Shown piece after piece: positions 27,379 through 38,084 of a stretch of 64,000 nt of DNA; the first letter of the stretch is position 1, and each line of letters starts with the position of its first letter. Both the position numbers and the translations under genes were made by a program. The stretch is from Pirellulaceae bacterium (GTDB lineage Bacteria > Planctomycetota > Planctomycetia > Pirellulales > Pirellulaceae), in contig JAGYIQ010000005.1 of the NCBI GenBank assembly GCA_018402565.1, positions 186,001-250,000 on the forward strand. The letters are read 5' to 3'. A model generated the notes under the pieces. It was not told the DNA's origin and did no database searches. It saw only the letters and a list, made by a program, of their open reading frames with translations.

Positions 27379-27876
27379 ATGGAACCTCACAGGCACGGAC
27401 ACGACGCTAGCAGTGCTAGTGGGCGTGGGCAGTGGTCACCGATGGCTGGGCTTGTTCTGTTAATCGCCTGCCTGGCGGCACCCGGCTGCACGGCTCGGAC
27501 CATCCTCCGCGAAGGCGACTATGGTATCGTGGCCATCCCGTACAATTCGAATGCCTGGCCCCATCGCCTGAGAAACCAAGCCCACGGACTGATGACCGAA
27601 CATTTTCCGGACGGCTACGAGGTGGTCCGGGAAGAAGAATACGTCGTCGGCCAAACCACCCACTACGACGATGAGCGGATCGGCGGCCAAGTGGCCGTCA
27701 TCAGCGATGTGCTGTCCGTGGGTACCTCGCGGGGCCGCGGTTCGGCCACCACCAGTCCCCAGACCGAATATCGTTTCCACTACCGCCGCCGCGAACCAAA
27801 CCGCGAACCAAACCGAGAACCAAACCGAGAACCAAACCGCGAACCAAACCGCGAACCACGCCGACCAGGCTTCTAA
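27379..27876 (+). CDS. Small putative lipoprotein with REPN repeats
   Basis: A 165-residue protein with a signal sequence ending in a lipobox-type LAAPGC (MAGLVLLIACLAAPGCTART). A short conserved-looking core follows (GDYGIVAIPYNSNAWPHRLR, LMTEHFPDGYEVVREEEYVV). The C-terminus has REPN five times, encoded by a 12-bp tandem repeat. The start ATG at 27379 has GGAG nine bases upstream. The family is not recognised; I infer an envelope-anchored protein. Confidence 0.65.
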   Translation: MEPHRHGHDASSASGRGQWSPMAGLVLLIACLAAPGCTARTILREGDYGIVAIPYNSNAWPHRLRNQAHGLMTEHFPDGYEVVREEEYVVGQTTHYDDERIGGQVAVISDVLSVGTSRGRGSATTSPQTEYRFHYRRREPNREPNREPNREPNREPNREPRRPGF

Positions 27877-27901
27877 GTCGGTCGACCGGGTCAAAACCAG
27901 G

Positions 27902-28064
27902 GTAACCGTTCACGGGTGGGAGGTAATCCTTGGGGCTGGTGCATTCCGCAAGTCGGATGGTTCTCGGGGCAAACCGGCAGCGTTCTCCAGTTGCTGTGAC
28001 TCGCAAACCACCGTCTGGTTAGCCCGACTTGCTGCATGACACCCTACGAGGCGTGAACGGTTAC
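27902..28064. repeat. Palindromic MITE-like element, best-preserved copy
   Basis: The ends GTAACCGTTCACG (27902-27914) and CGTGAACGGTTAC (28052-28064) are a perfect 13-bp inverted repeat. A second, inner inverted pair is CCGCAAGTCGG near 27947 and CCCGACTTGC near 28024, followed by ACACCCTACG. The element is 163 bp and has no coding capacity, consistent with a MITE or a REP-type palindrome cluster. Confidence 0.75.
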
Positions 28065-28076
28065 AAACCAGGTCCC

Positions 28077-28102
28077 GTCGCCTCTGACTAGGCAGAGGCG
28101 AC
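28077..28102. terminator. Strong hairpin downstream of mdh
   Basis: GTCGCCTCTG and CAGAGGCGAC form a perfect 10-bp stem with a 6-base loop, 41 bases beyond the mdh stop codon and also downstream of the plus-strand lipoprotein gene. It may be a bidirectional terminator or mRNA-stabilising hairpin. There is no U tract. Confidence 0.45.
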
Positions 28103-28142
28103 AGTGAACCCTGGGTCCGGTGCGTTCCACAAGCCGGATGGC

Positions 28143-29237
<1,095 letters not shown>

Positions 29238-30698
29238 TCAGCGGCCGACGCTGCGAAAGCCGGCCCAGAGCAAAAACAGCAAGCTCAAACCCAGCGGGAT
29301 GAGCAACAGGCCGCCGATCGGCCAGGGCGGATTGCCCGTGTCGGGCGGTCCAGACACTTGCAGATCGTCGGCCACCAACAACGGGGCCCACTGCTCGACA
29401 CCCGCCGCCTGACTCCGCTGGGATTGGTAGCTCCACAACTTGAAAAAGACGCCCTGCCCCGCCACCCATTGCCGCCGCTGGTCGCCCACTTCCAGCCCCG
29501 CCGGCAGCCGACGCGTGGCAATCACCACGGGAAAGTGCTGCGAGTATTCGATCTGTCGCTCCTCGTCGAACTTCAGCCGCAGCGGTCGCGGCAGCGGCAC
29601 CAAGGCGTGCAATAGGAAATAGTGAGTCACACCCAACTGAGTGCCTCGATCCCCCGCGTCGCTCGGGACCCGCGTGACTTGCTTGACGACGGCCTGCACA
29701 AAAAACGGCTGGCCCACATGCTCCTGCGGTTGACGGATCAGGTCGCGAATTGGCAGTGGCTCCGCCGCGTCGGCTGACGACAGCTCCGGTGAGACTCGCA
29801 GCAACTGGTAGAAGGGTTCATTGTCCGCCGGCGTCAGCGGCCGACGCTGTCCGGCCGCCACACTGTCCCACAAACCCAGATCAAAGCCGGCTCGCCCCAA
29901 CCGCGCCCAGGCCTCGGCCCGCTCGGGAGAGACACTCGCCGCCCCCGGCAGGCCCAGCGTCACGGCGGCCGCGGAATCCTCGCGCCACTCCAATCGTTTG
30001 GCCACCCCCGTCGGCCAGCGTGGGGCAGCCTCCGCGTCGGGCTGGTCGGTCTCTAATGCGAAGGACACTACTTGGCTGACCCCCAGATCGATGGTCAGGG
30101 CCGAGACCATCCACTGGGCTTGGTCCGAGTCCGCCGCCCACTGGAACCGCCCCGGTCCGCCGGCCTGCCACTCCAGTCGACCCCAATCACGCGGGACGTG
30201 CCGAGTCAGCACGCGGAAGGTGGAACCGGCTGGAGCAGCTGCCACGTCCCCGCCATCGCCCACCGCCACCGAACCCGCCAAATCCTCGGCCAAACGCACC
30301 CAACACTCGTAGATCCACCCCGCGTCCGCCTCCGACGACGCGCAGTGACGAATCAGCCGCAGCAAGTGGCCCGAGACGCGCCGGACCGGTCCCCGCTCCT
30401 CCGTTGGCAACAGCCGAAACGGCCGCTGGGCCAAGAAATCCAACCCTGTACGCAGGTCCGGGTCGTCGATCCCCAGTCGCTCGGTGGCTCGCAACCGCCC
30501 GTATTCGCTGGGCTCCAACCCCAGTTCCGCGGCCAGGTCGCCGTCGTCCTGACCCACCAGCGAACCACCGGACCACGCCCCCACCACGGCGGCTTCAACC
30601 TGAGTCACCAGGAGAGCGGTCAGCCACAGCATGCCACCCACCAGGCCGGCGAACCAACTGGCGACGCGAGGCTGGAACAAGCGATTAGAGCGGCTCAT
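29238..30698 (-). CDS. Membrane-anchored hypothetical protein, paralogue 1
   Basis: A 486-residue protein with an N-terminal export/membrane segment (VASWFAGLVGGMLWLTALLV) and a C-terminal membrane helix (IGGLLLIPLGLSLLFLLWAG). The extracytoplasmic part includes GQPFFVQAVVKQVTRVPSDA and GVFFKLWSYQS...WAPLLVADDLQV, which parallel RGRLVRLTGTIRRV and GWFFKLLPYTT...LCPLLLATDVRL in the neighbouring protein. The start at 30698 overlaps the stop of that upstream gene by 14 bases, so the pair is translationally coupled. No known family. Confidence 0.65.
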   Translation of the reverse strand: MSRSNRLFQPRVASWFAGLVGGMLWLTALLVTQVEAAVVGAWSGGSLVGQDDGDLAAELGLEPSEYGRLRATERLGIDDPDLRTGLDFLAQRPFRLLPTEERGPVRRVSGHLLRLIRHCASSEADAGWIYECWVRLAEDLAGSVAVGDGGDVAAAPAGSTFRVLTRHVPRDWGRLEWQAGGPGRFQWAADSDQAQWMVSALTIDLGVSQVVSFALETDQPDAEAAPRWPTGVAKRLEWREDSAAAVTLGLPGAASVSPERAEAWARLGRAGFDLGLWDSVAAGQRRPLTPADNEPFYQLLRVSPELSSADAAEPLPIRDLIRQPQEHVGQPFFVQAVVKQVTRVPSDAGDRGTQLGVTHYFLLHALVPLPRPLRLKFDEERQIEYSQHFPVVIATRRLPAGLEVGDQRRQWVAGQGVFFKLWSYQSQRSQAAGVEQWAPLLVADDLQVSGPPDTGNPPWPIGGLLLIPLGLSLLFLLWAGFRSVGR

Positions 30699-32514
30699 CG
30701 GTGGCCTCAGATCCCCGCTTGTCAGCCGCAGCTGCGTCGGGAGTGGAACGGTCGGCAGTCGCACTTTCGGCCAAGTCGCGGAGGACTTGTCGCGGGTCGA
30801 TCACCGGTGCTTGGGCCAACCAGCGGACTTGGGCGGCCCGCCGTTTGCGTTCGCCCAGCGGGTTGGCGGAACCGTAACGCGTGAGGGACCAACCGGCCAA
30901 GGCCAAACCGATCGCCACCACCAGGACTCCGCCCACAGCCAGGCCCCACTGCGAGTAGGTCAAGGGTGTTGCGGGTGCAGCGGGCGTGAGCGAATGGAGC
31001 CGGACGTCGGTCGCCAACAGCAGCGGGCAAAGTGCCGTTTGACCGCCCGCCGTGGTGTATGGCAATAGCTTGAAGAACCAGCCCTCGACGGTCGCGGGGC
31101 GGCGCAATTCGCCCTCCGCCGTTAACAGGGAACGCATTGCCTCGTTGTCCAAGCCGTAGACGCAGTAGGGACCTTGCCCCCCGACGCCGGGCTGGATCCA
31201 CAGGACAGCGTATTCCTCGGCGTTGGCGTAGCGACCGACCACCGGATCGCGCTGCCGCACGGTTTCCACTCGGCGAATGGTACCGGTCAAGCGGACCAAA
31301 CGGCCGCGGAACGTCGCGGGCTGCCCCATCAAGTTCTGCCGCGTGACCAGACTGGTCCCGTCACCGGCGGCCCCGTCACCAGTTACCGCATCGTTGGTGA
31401 CCGCATCGTTGGTGAACGGGGTTTCTCGGCCGCGACGCCCGATCTGTTGCACCAGGCTCAACCAGGCGGCCCGCTCTTCGGGTCGTCCCAAGCGGCTGCC
31501 GTCAGCGACTTGCCGCAGCCAATGTGGCTCGAAAAACTCGGTCCGCAACCGTCGCCATTGCCGGCGACTGACGGCCGCTCGCTCCAGTGTCCACTGCTCC
31601 AGGCCCTGCGGTGCGACGAACGCCCCGGAGCGTGGCGCAGCCGAGGGCGGGTCCGTCGCGGAACCATCGGTGTTGGAGGGCTGTTCGCTGGGTTGATAGT
31701 CGGCCGATTGCAGCAGGGGGTTCCAGAACAGGGCCAACCAGCGGCTTTGGTCGTTGATCGCCTGGGCCTGCTCCAACGAGATACTCGGGGGCAGGTTGAA
31801 GATCTGCGGGACCGCCGGCCCGGCCGCCAAGGTGGGCAGCTCCGCGGTCAAGTCGGCATCCGCCTCATCGCTGCTCGAGTCGTTGGCACCGGTCGCCAGC
31901 GTTCCGCCCGACGCGGTCCCGGCAGCCGCGTTAATCACCTGGCGATCGAAGCCCTGCCGGAGATTTGCCAGACGTGTCAACGCCGAGATCAGCACGGGAT
32001 CGGGACGGACCTGGGGGAGTTCGGTGTCGGCCCACATCTCGCTGACATCGGCCAAGGCGTAGTGTTGCTCAGGGGTCAGTCGACTGAGGGCCAACTGCCA
32101 GAAAACGGCCTCCAAGGACCACGGCAGGTTGGGCGGCGGTTGGTCGGGGTCGGCGGACCGGGCAGAGCTCGCAGCTCCGGTTGCTCCGATCGCTCCGACG
32201 GCCTCGGCAGGTGACTTCGACGGTGCCGCTTCGCCGGACGATTCAACGGCTGGGGGGTGGGACAAATCAACGGACGAGGGATCGAAGGGATCGACCGGTA
32301 GGTTGGCTGCCGCTTCCCGCTGGGCCTTGGCCGCTCGGTCCAGATTCACCAGCCATTGCCAGGTTTCGGGGCGAGCCGCCTGTTGCATGCACCAGAGGAT
32401 GGCGAACAGGCAGGCGACCAACGCGAACAATTTGCGTTGCATGGCTCGGGAACCGTAGTCCGGTGCACGGCGTTTGGACTCGGAATGCAGAAAGCGAAAC
32501 TTCTGAGCGGGCAT
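30685..32514 (-). CDS. Membrane-anchored hypothetical protein, paralogue 2
   Basis: A 609-residue protein with an N-terminal membrane segment (RKLFALVACLFAILWCMQQA) and a C-terminal helix (YSQWGLAVGGVLVVAIGLAL), then a cytoplasmic tail of about 60 residues. Between them are a Ser/Ala/Pro-rich region and a beta-rich domain (RGRLVRLTGTIRRV, VLWIQPGVGG, GWFFKLLPYTT) shared with the downstream protein. A tandem repeat gives NDAVTNDAV near residue 375. The start is the ATG at 32514; another possible start is the ATG at 32442, immediately before the membrane helix. Function unknown; it forms a two-gene operon with its paralogue. Confidence 0.62.
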   Translation of the reverse strand: MPAQKFRFLHSESKRRAPDYGSRAMQRKLFALVACLFAILWCMQQAARPETWQWLVNLDRAAKAQREAAANLPVDPFDPSSVDLSHPPAVESSGEAAPSKSPAEAVGAIGATGAASSARSADPDQPPPNLPWSLEAVFWQLALSRLTPEQHYALADVSEMWADTELPQVRPDPVLISALTRLANLRQGFDRQVINAAAGTASGGTLATGANDSSSDEADADLTAELPTLAAGPAVPQIFNLPPSISLEQAQAINDQSRWLALFWNPLLQSADYQPSEQPSNTDGSATDPPSAAPRSGAFVAPQGLEQWTLERAAVSRRQWRRLRTEFFEPHWLRQVADGSRLGRPEERAAWLSLVQQIGRRGRETPFTNDAVTNDAVTGDGAAGDGTSLVTRQNLMGQPATFRGRLVRLTGTIRRVETVRQRDPVVGRYANAEEYAVLWIQPGVGGQGPYCVYGLDNEAMRSLLTAEGELRRPATVEGWFFKLLPYTTAGGQTALCPLLLATDVRLHSLTPAAPATPLTYSQWGLAVGGVLVVAIGLALAGWSLTRYGSANPLGERKRRAAQVRWLAQAPVIDPRQVLRDLAESATADRSTPDAAAADKRGSEATDEPL

Positions 32515-32918
32515 AGCGGCCAACCACGGGTTCTCGGCAAACGGACGACGGGCCCCTGGGGGGCCTGACCTTCTATTCTACCAAAATTCGGGATCCTCGG
32601 TAGAATTGACTCGTCCTTGGAGCTGGCCAGTCGGTACAATTGGATCAGGCGCCGCAGTCGCGCTCGCCGCTCATGGCGGCCTTTTCCCCGTTGGGCTGTA
32701 ATCCCGCCCAACGCCTGCCGACAACAACCGAGCCGGTGCGAGAGTCAATCGGACGCTTGGGCAGGTCAAAGGTGTGTGCGTAGCCCGCAGGTGTGTGCCG
32801 AGCCCGTGAGTTTGTGCGGAGCCCGTGGGGATATGTGGTGCGTGTGGGGATATGTGGTGCGCGTGGGGATATGCGGTGCGGGCAGTCGGGGGGTGGATAG
32901 TAAAACAGGAGCCAGGAC
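32515..32918. other. Intergenic region with degenerate GT-rich tandem repeats
   Basis: This 404-base divergent region between paralogue 2 and the TPR gene holds short tandem repeats at about 32770-32875: GTGTGTGCCGAGCCCGTG-type units, then three units like GGGGATATGTGGTGC. No gene or convincing promoter was identified. Confidence 0.6.
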
Positions 32919-35900
32919 TTGCGTTTACATGCGAACAGACTGACTTGGCGGACACTCTTGGCCGGTGCGTGGACAGCAATTTGTGTGGCCTTGGTCGCTG
33001 CACTGCCACACGTGACGTTGGGGCAAGTGACGGCCGAGCGGGTGGACATGTTCCTGCAGGCGGCTCGTGAGCAGGGCTACTACGACGTGGCCGAGTATTA
33101 CTTGGAGACGCTGGCGGCGGCCCCCGAGGTGTCGGCCGAGCTCAAGGCGGAGATCCCGTTTCGTCGGGCTCAGTTGCTGTTCGAAAAGACGCGGACGCTG
33201 GCCAACATCAGTGAACTCCGAGCGGCCTGGGCGGAAGCCGTATCGATCTCCGAGGACCAGCTGGCGAAGTCGACCGATTTGAATCGGCAACTGCAGGCGA
33301 TTCAACTGATTACTCAGATTCATAATGGCTGGGCGGAATTCCAGCGTCGTCAGGCCCAGTTGCCCTGGGAGCGGTTGGCCGAGAGTCCGGTGCATGCCGA
33401 GGAAGCGCGGCGAGAGTTGCTGCGGGCGGCGGCGGCCTTTGAGCAAGGCGCCCAGTTGTTGGAGGAGGAACTGCGCGAGTCGCGTCGCAGCACCGACGCC
33501 GCCCGGCGGAGTACCTTCGCCGAAAACGCAAATCGCTTCCTCAGCCATTTGCTGCAAAGGATGATGGTGCTGGATCGCGTGGCGCTGACTTACCCGGCCA
33601 GTAGTCCCGAGTTCAAGCAGCAATTGGAACAGTTGGTCACTCAGAACGCCGAGTACTTCGCCAAGTACAAAAATCCGGCGCCCTACGACATGTACTTTCA
33701 GATGCAGCGCATTCGCGCCCTGTTGCATCTGGGGCGGTGGCAGGAGGCGGTACCGCTGCTCGATGACATTCTGTTGCTGGAGGCCAGCATTTACCGGGCA
33801 CTGCGGCGTGAGGTGGTCTTATTGGGCTACGACGTCTGGTTCCGCGAACAACCGTACAAAATTGAGCTGGCGATCGAGCAGTTGGACAAGATCGTCAAGG
33901 AACTCGGCGATGCGGAACGAGATAGCGATATTGGACAGCGGATTCGGCTGGCCTTGGCCAAGGCCCATCACCAACGCACCGTATTTGTCAGTGATTTGGA
34001 CGTACCCACGCAGGAGCAGCGAGTGGCCGCCAACGTATCGACTCGGCAAAGGAGCGATATCCTCCGCCAATTGATGCGATTGGACTCGGTGGTGGCCAAC
34101 GAAGCGCGGGAACTGGCCAAAGAGTGGGGCATGCGTGGCCCGGCCGAACGCGTCAGCGAGGTGAGTACCTTCGGAGACGCCAAGCAAGCGGGCCTGGATG
34201 TTTTGCTGCAGGGCATTGAGCTGAAGAATCAGTGGAATGCCTTGAGTGAGGAAGAGCGAGAGTCGCCCGAGCAAGCGGCGAATCGCGACGAGTCCTTGGC
34301 GCTGGCCGATCAAGCTTTGCTGTGGTTCGACCGCAGCTTGGAACTGGCCAACGCGGAAACGCGTCGCGTGGATTTGAACATGGTGCGGCTGTACCAGTGC
34401 CAGGCGTATTGGATTAAGGACTATTTTTTGGAGACCGCCTTGATCGGGCAGTTTCTCTTGGATCGCTTCCCCAACGAATTGGGAACGGCAGAAGCCGCGG
34501 CACTCGCGGCGCAGGCCCTGCAGCGGTTGGTCGCCATCCGCCGAGCGGACAATTTGCCCGTGGAAGTCGAGCAGCGGCAGATGGTGCGTCTCTGCAATCA
34601 AGTTTTGGAAAAATGGCCCGAGCGACGCGAAACGGGCGATGTGGCGGCCATGTTGATCGGAACCGAATTGGACCGCAAGAACTTGACGGGCGCCGCCGAG
34701 GTGCTGGCGCGGTTGGCCGCTGACAATCCGCGTCGGCCGTGGGCGGAATTGCGACTGGGGGTCGCCTCGTTGCAGGAAGCCGATGCATTGGTGCGGGTCG
34801 AGGCGCCGAGCGCGGAGGCCCTGCAGCAGCGCGAGGTCTTGCGACAGCAGGCACTCGAGCTGCTGTCATCCGCGATGCAGGCGCCGGCGGCGGAGATTAC
34901 CTCCTTTCATTTTGTCGGGGCCGCCAATCTGGCGCAGTTGCTCAACGATCAGCAGCGCTACGCAGAAACCGTGGCGCTGCTGGAGGATTCCCCGACGGCC
35001 GGCTTGCGGCGTATCGAGCAGAACGACCCGTTGGTGGCCGACCTCAATGTTCAAGTCAACCTGATTCAAAACGGCGTGATCGCCCACATGGGCCGCTTGA
35101 GTCAAACGGGTGATCTGACCCAGACGACCGATCGCGTGGCCGCGTTGTTGGAATTGTTGCAGCAGCGGTTGCAGACCAACCCGCGTGCCGCTCAGATCCT
35201 GCAGTCGTATTACACGTTGACCTTGCGGAAGCTGCGGGACCAAGCCGCGGGCGATTTGAGCGACGAAGCGCGACAGAACTTGGCGACCGCCACGGTGCGG
35301 ATCTTCGAGCCGGCCATCGGCCCCTCGCAGGATTGGCGTTTGGTTTCGATCCTGGGCGAGACCCTGCTGGACTTGGCCGAATCGCTACCGGATTCCCTGG
35401 CGACACTCCGCGAACAAACGCTGGGGACCGCAGTCAAGAGTTACGAACGGGCCTTGAACCTGACAGCGGACTCGGCTCAAGAACCCGAGGTGGCCAATTT
35501 CCGCACGTTGTTTCAAGTCAAACTGGCATCGGCGTTGCGGCAGCAGGAGAAGTTTGAGGCGGCCAACACGCGGTTGATGGAATTGCTCAAGAGCAACCCG
35601 CGGAATCCCATGGTACAGATCGAACTCTGTCAACTGTACCAACAGTGGGGCATTGCCAAGCAAGATCGCGGGCATCTGCGAACGGCCTTGATGGGGCAAG
35701 GTCGCGGCACCAATGCCGAGATGTGGGGTTGGCAGAAGTTGGCTCAGGCCACGATCACCGATGCCAAGAATCGGGCGACCTTTTACCAAGCCCTGTTTGG
35801 GATGGTGACCTGTCGATTTGAGTTTGGCAAATTGGCGAGCGATGACAAGTATTACGAGGCCGCGTTGAAGGCGGTCAAGGATCAATACGAGCGGGACAAG

Positions 35901-35999
35901 ACGATGGGCGGAGAAATCTGGTACCGCCGCTTTGATGCTCGCGTGCGAGAAATTCAACGCCAGGCCAAACGGCCGGCCAATGGCTTACAAGGTCTCTAA
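32919..35999 (+). CDS. Large secreted TPR-type protein
   Basis: The 1026-residue protein has a signal peptide (LLAGAWTAICVALVAALPHV then TLGQ) and an almost wholly helical body with TPR-like helix pairs throughout, for example YYDVAEYYLETLAAAPEVSA, YFLETALIGQFLLDRFPNEL, AAEVLARLAADNPRRPWAEL and KFEAANTRLMELLKSNPRNP. The start is TTG at 32919 with AGGAG just upstream. It leads a five-gene operon ending in ExbB/ExbD proton-channel genes, so I infer a periplasmic scaffold in a TonB/Tol-like energised machine. No enzymatic motif is visible. Confidence 0.8.
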   Translation: MRLHANRLTWRTLLAGAWTAICVALVAALPHVTLGQVTAERVDMFLQAAREQGYYDVAEYYLETLAAAPEVSAELKAEIPFRRAQLLFEKTRTLANISELRAAWAEAVSISEDQLAKSTDLNRQLQAIQLITQIHNGWAEFQRRQAQLPWERLAESPVHAEEARRELLRAAAAFEQGAQLLEEELRESRRSTDAARRSTFAENANRFLSHLLQRMMVLDRVALTYPASSPEFKQQLEQLVTQNAEYFAKYKNPAPYDMYFQMQRIRALLHLGRWQEAVPLLDDILLLEASIYRALRREVVLLGYDVWFREQPYKIELAIEQLDKIVKELGDAERDSDIGQRIRLALAKAHHQRTVFVSDLDVPTQEQRVAANVSTRQRSDILRQLMRLDSVVANEARELAKEWGMRGPAERVSEVSTFGDAKQAGLDVLLQGIELKNQWNALSEEERESPEQAANRDESLALADQALLWFDRSLELANAETRRVDLNMVRLYQCQAYWIKDYFLETALIGQFLLDRFPNELGTAEAAALAAQALQRLVAIRRADNLPVEVEQRQMVRLCNQVLEKWPERRETGDVAAMLIGTELDRKNLTGAAEVLARLAADNPRRPWAELRLGVASLQEADALVRVEAPSAEALQQREVLRQQALELLSSAMQAPAAEITSFHFVGAANLAQLLNDQQRYAETVALLEDSPTAGLRRIEQNDPLVADLNVQVNLIQNGVIAHMGRLSQTGDLTQTTDRVAALLELLQQRLQTNPRAAQILQSYYTLTLRKLRDQAAGDLSDEARQNLATATVRIFEPAIGPSQDWRLVSILGETLLDLAESLPDSLATLREQTLGTAVKSYERALNLTADSAQEPEVANFRTLFQVKLASALRQQEKFEAANTRLMELLKSNPRNPMVQIELCQLYQQWGIAKQDRGHLRTALMGQGRGTNAEMWGWQKLAQATITDAKNRATFYQALFGMVTCRFEFGKLASDDKYYEAALKAVKDQYERDKTMGGEIWYRRFDARVREIQRQAKRPANGLQGL

Positions 36000-36012
36000 C
36001 AGGAACAGATCC

Positions 36013-37071
36013 ATGCAACGTTTTTCGCTTCGAGGACTGTGGGTCGCGTGCGTCTGCGCGATGGCCGTTGCGGTGAGCACCACGCCGGCGGTCGCGCAAG
36101 AGACGGTCGTCAAGTTGGATGGGTCGCGTGTGACCGGCAAGCTGACTGAGATGAATTCATTGGAGATCAGCCTCGAACGCAATCGCCAGGCCACCAAGAT
36201 TCCCGTCCAGGAAATCGACCACATCCGCTTCGGGGACGAACCGCAGCGGATGAATCAAGTCCGCGAGCAAATCAGCGGTCGGCAATACGAGCAGGCCGCT
36301 AAGGAATTGGCTGCGATTTCCTGGGAGGGGCTCCGCCCGGAGACGGTACTCGATGGTCTGTATTACTCGGCCCGAGTCAAAGCCGAATTGGCCCTGATGG
36401 GGGTGCCGGGACAGTCGTTGACCGACGCGGTGACGCTGTTGCGACGGTTTCAAGAGAATGGCAAGAATCACTTTCAATTTAACCGCGCCATGCTCTTGTT
36501 CGGCCAATTGGCCTTTGCCGCGGATCGCCTGCCCTTGGCGATTGAGACCTTCCAGGGATTAACCGGCGTGCCCGATCAGAACATCGGCTTGCAAGCCTAT
36601 GTCGAATTGGGGCAAGCGCAGTTGTTGGAGAAGAAATACGATGCGGCCACGCAAGCATTTCAGCGAGCGGTGGCGTTTGATTTGTCCGATCCGTTGAGTC
36701 TGCGAGCGAAGCAGACGGCGAGGATCCTGGGTCATGTCGCGGCGGCGGGCGACGGCAGTATCGATGGAGCGGTAGCCGCGATTCAGGGCATCATCGCCAA
36801 TGAGAGTCCCGACGATGTCTTTATCAACGCGTTGGCTTACAATGCCTTGGGGCGGCTGCAGCTACAGGCCAACCAACCGCGCGACGCGGAATTGGCCTAC
36901 TTGCACACGGAATTATTGTTCGCCGCCAACCCACAAGCGCATCCGGAGGCCCTGTACCACTTGATCAAGATCTGGTCCGACAGCGGCAAGACCGACCGAG
37001 CCACGGCGGCTCGAGAAAAACTCAAGACTCGCTACGGCGGATCCTACTGGGCCACCAAGTTGGCGAATTGA
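36013..37071 (+). CDS. Secreted TPR protein with N-terminal SH3-like segment
   Basis: A 352-residue protein with signal peptide (VACVCAMAVAVSTTPAVAQ). Residues about 30-75 form a small beta domain (TVVKLDGSRVTGKLTEMNSL...KIPVQEIDHIRFG) of a type often seen in planctomycete secreted proteins. The rest is TPR-like (RQYEQAAKELAAISWEGL, LPLAIETFQGLTGV, KYDAATQAFQRAVAF, RDAELAYLHTELLFA). The start ATG at 36013 has AGGA upstream, 13 bases after the preceding stop. It is the second gene of the ExbBD operon. Confidence 0.8.
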   Translation: MQRFSLRGLWVACVCAMAVAVSTTPAVAQETVVKLDGSRVTGKLTEMNSLEISLERNRQATKIPVQEIDHIRFGDEPQRMNQVREQISGRQYEQAAKELAAISWEGLRPETVLDGLYYSARVKAELALMGVPGQSLTDAVTLLRRFQENGKNHFQFNRAMLLFGQLAFAADRLPLAIETFQGLTGVPDQNIGLQAYVELGQAQLLEKKYDAATQAFQRAVAFDLSDPLSLRAKQTARILGHVAAAGDGSIDGAVAAIQGIIANESPDDVFINALAYNALGRLQLQANQPRDAELAYLHTELLFAANPQAHPEALYHLIKIWSDSGKTDRATAAREKLKTRYGGSYWATKLAN

Positions 37072-37212
37072 GGATCCGAGGTGCTGGGGATCGCCAGCCA
37101 CCCGGCAGTTGGATTATGATCGTGAGCCGTCCGTGGCAGCGTCGAACGATCGGGTTTGGACCATTGCATTTGCTTGGGGTTGAAACACTTTGATAAGAAA
37201 GTTGAAACGAGC

Positions 37213-38073
37213 ATGACTTTCCTGGTACATCGGCAATCTCTAAAACAGTGGCTGCGGATCTTGGCGGTTGCCTGCTTGTTGGCATTGTTGGCTCACGCGT
37301 CGACCGCGTGGTTGGGTGGGGAACTCGGTTTTCCTGGGGAAGTCGCCGCCTGGGCGGTGCAAGATGACGCGGCGCCAGCCCCGGCACCGGCTCCCGCACC
37401 GGCGGCGGGCGATGTGGCGGCGCCAGAAGGGCAACGAGTCTACTTGTTGCAGTGGATCTATGAAGCGCTTGGCATCGGCTACATTCTGGTGTTTATGATC
37501 CTCAGCTTCACGTTGGGGGCTTTCTTTATCATGAACTTTCTCTCTTCGCGTCGAGGCACGATTTGTCCGCCGGAATTGGCCGAACAGTTCGAACAGCAGT
37601 TGGACGCGAAGCAGTATCAGGAAGCCTACGAGACGGCCAAAGCCGACGAGTCGTTCTTGGGCAATGTGCTCGCCGCCGGCATGGCTCGTCTGCAATCGGG
37701 CTACACGAAGTCGATCGAGGCCATGCAGGAGGTGGGCGAAGACGAGGCGATGAAGTTGGAGCATCGTCTCAGTTACATGGACCTGATCGCGCGGATCTCG
37801 CCAATGGTGGGCCTGTTCGGCACGGTGCACGGCATGATCAACGCCTTCCAAAAGATCTCCGAATCGGGCGGCACACCGGACCCGACGCGTTTGGCCATGG
37901 ACATCGCCACGGCTTTGGTCACGACACTGTTGGGTTTGGCCATCGCCATTCCCGCCATGGTGGCCTTCACCGTCCTCCGCAACCACGTGCATCGCTTGGT
38001 ATTGGAAGTGGGCATGACGGCGGAAGAACTGATGAACCGCTTCGAAAACGTCTCGACCGATAAACGAACCTAG
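37213..38073 (+). CDS. MotA/TolQ/ExbB proton channel protein
   Basis: The 286-residue inner-membrane protein couples the proton motive force to an envelope machine. It has an N-terminal hydrophobic export segment and an APAPAP linker (residues 1-70), which are absent in E. coli ExbB. The three family helices follow: IGYILVFMILSFTLGAFFIM, SPMVGLFGTVHGMINAF, and ALVTTLLGLAIAIPAMVAF. The large cytoplasmic loop lies between the first and second. The ATG at 37213 is chosen because the export segment follows directly; the ribosome binding site is weak. It is followed by two ExbD genes. Confidence 0.92.
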   Translation: MTFLVHRQSLKQWLRILAVACLLALLAHASTAWLGGELGFPGEVAAWAVQDDAAPAPAPAPAPAAGDVAAPEGQRVYLLQWIYEALGIGYILVFMILSFTLGAFFIMNFLSSRRGTICPPELAEQFEQQLDAKQYQEAYETAKADESFLGNVLAAGMARLQSGYTKSIEAMQEVGEDEAMKLEHRLSYMDLIARISPMVGLFGTVHGMINAFQKISESGGTPDPTRLAMDIATALVTTLLGLAIAIPAMVAFTVLRNHVHRLVLEVGMTAEELMNRFENVSTDKRT

Positions 38074-38084
38074 GAGATCGGTCC

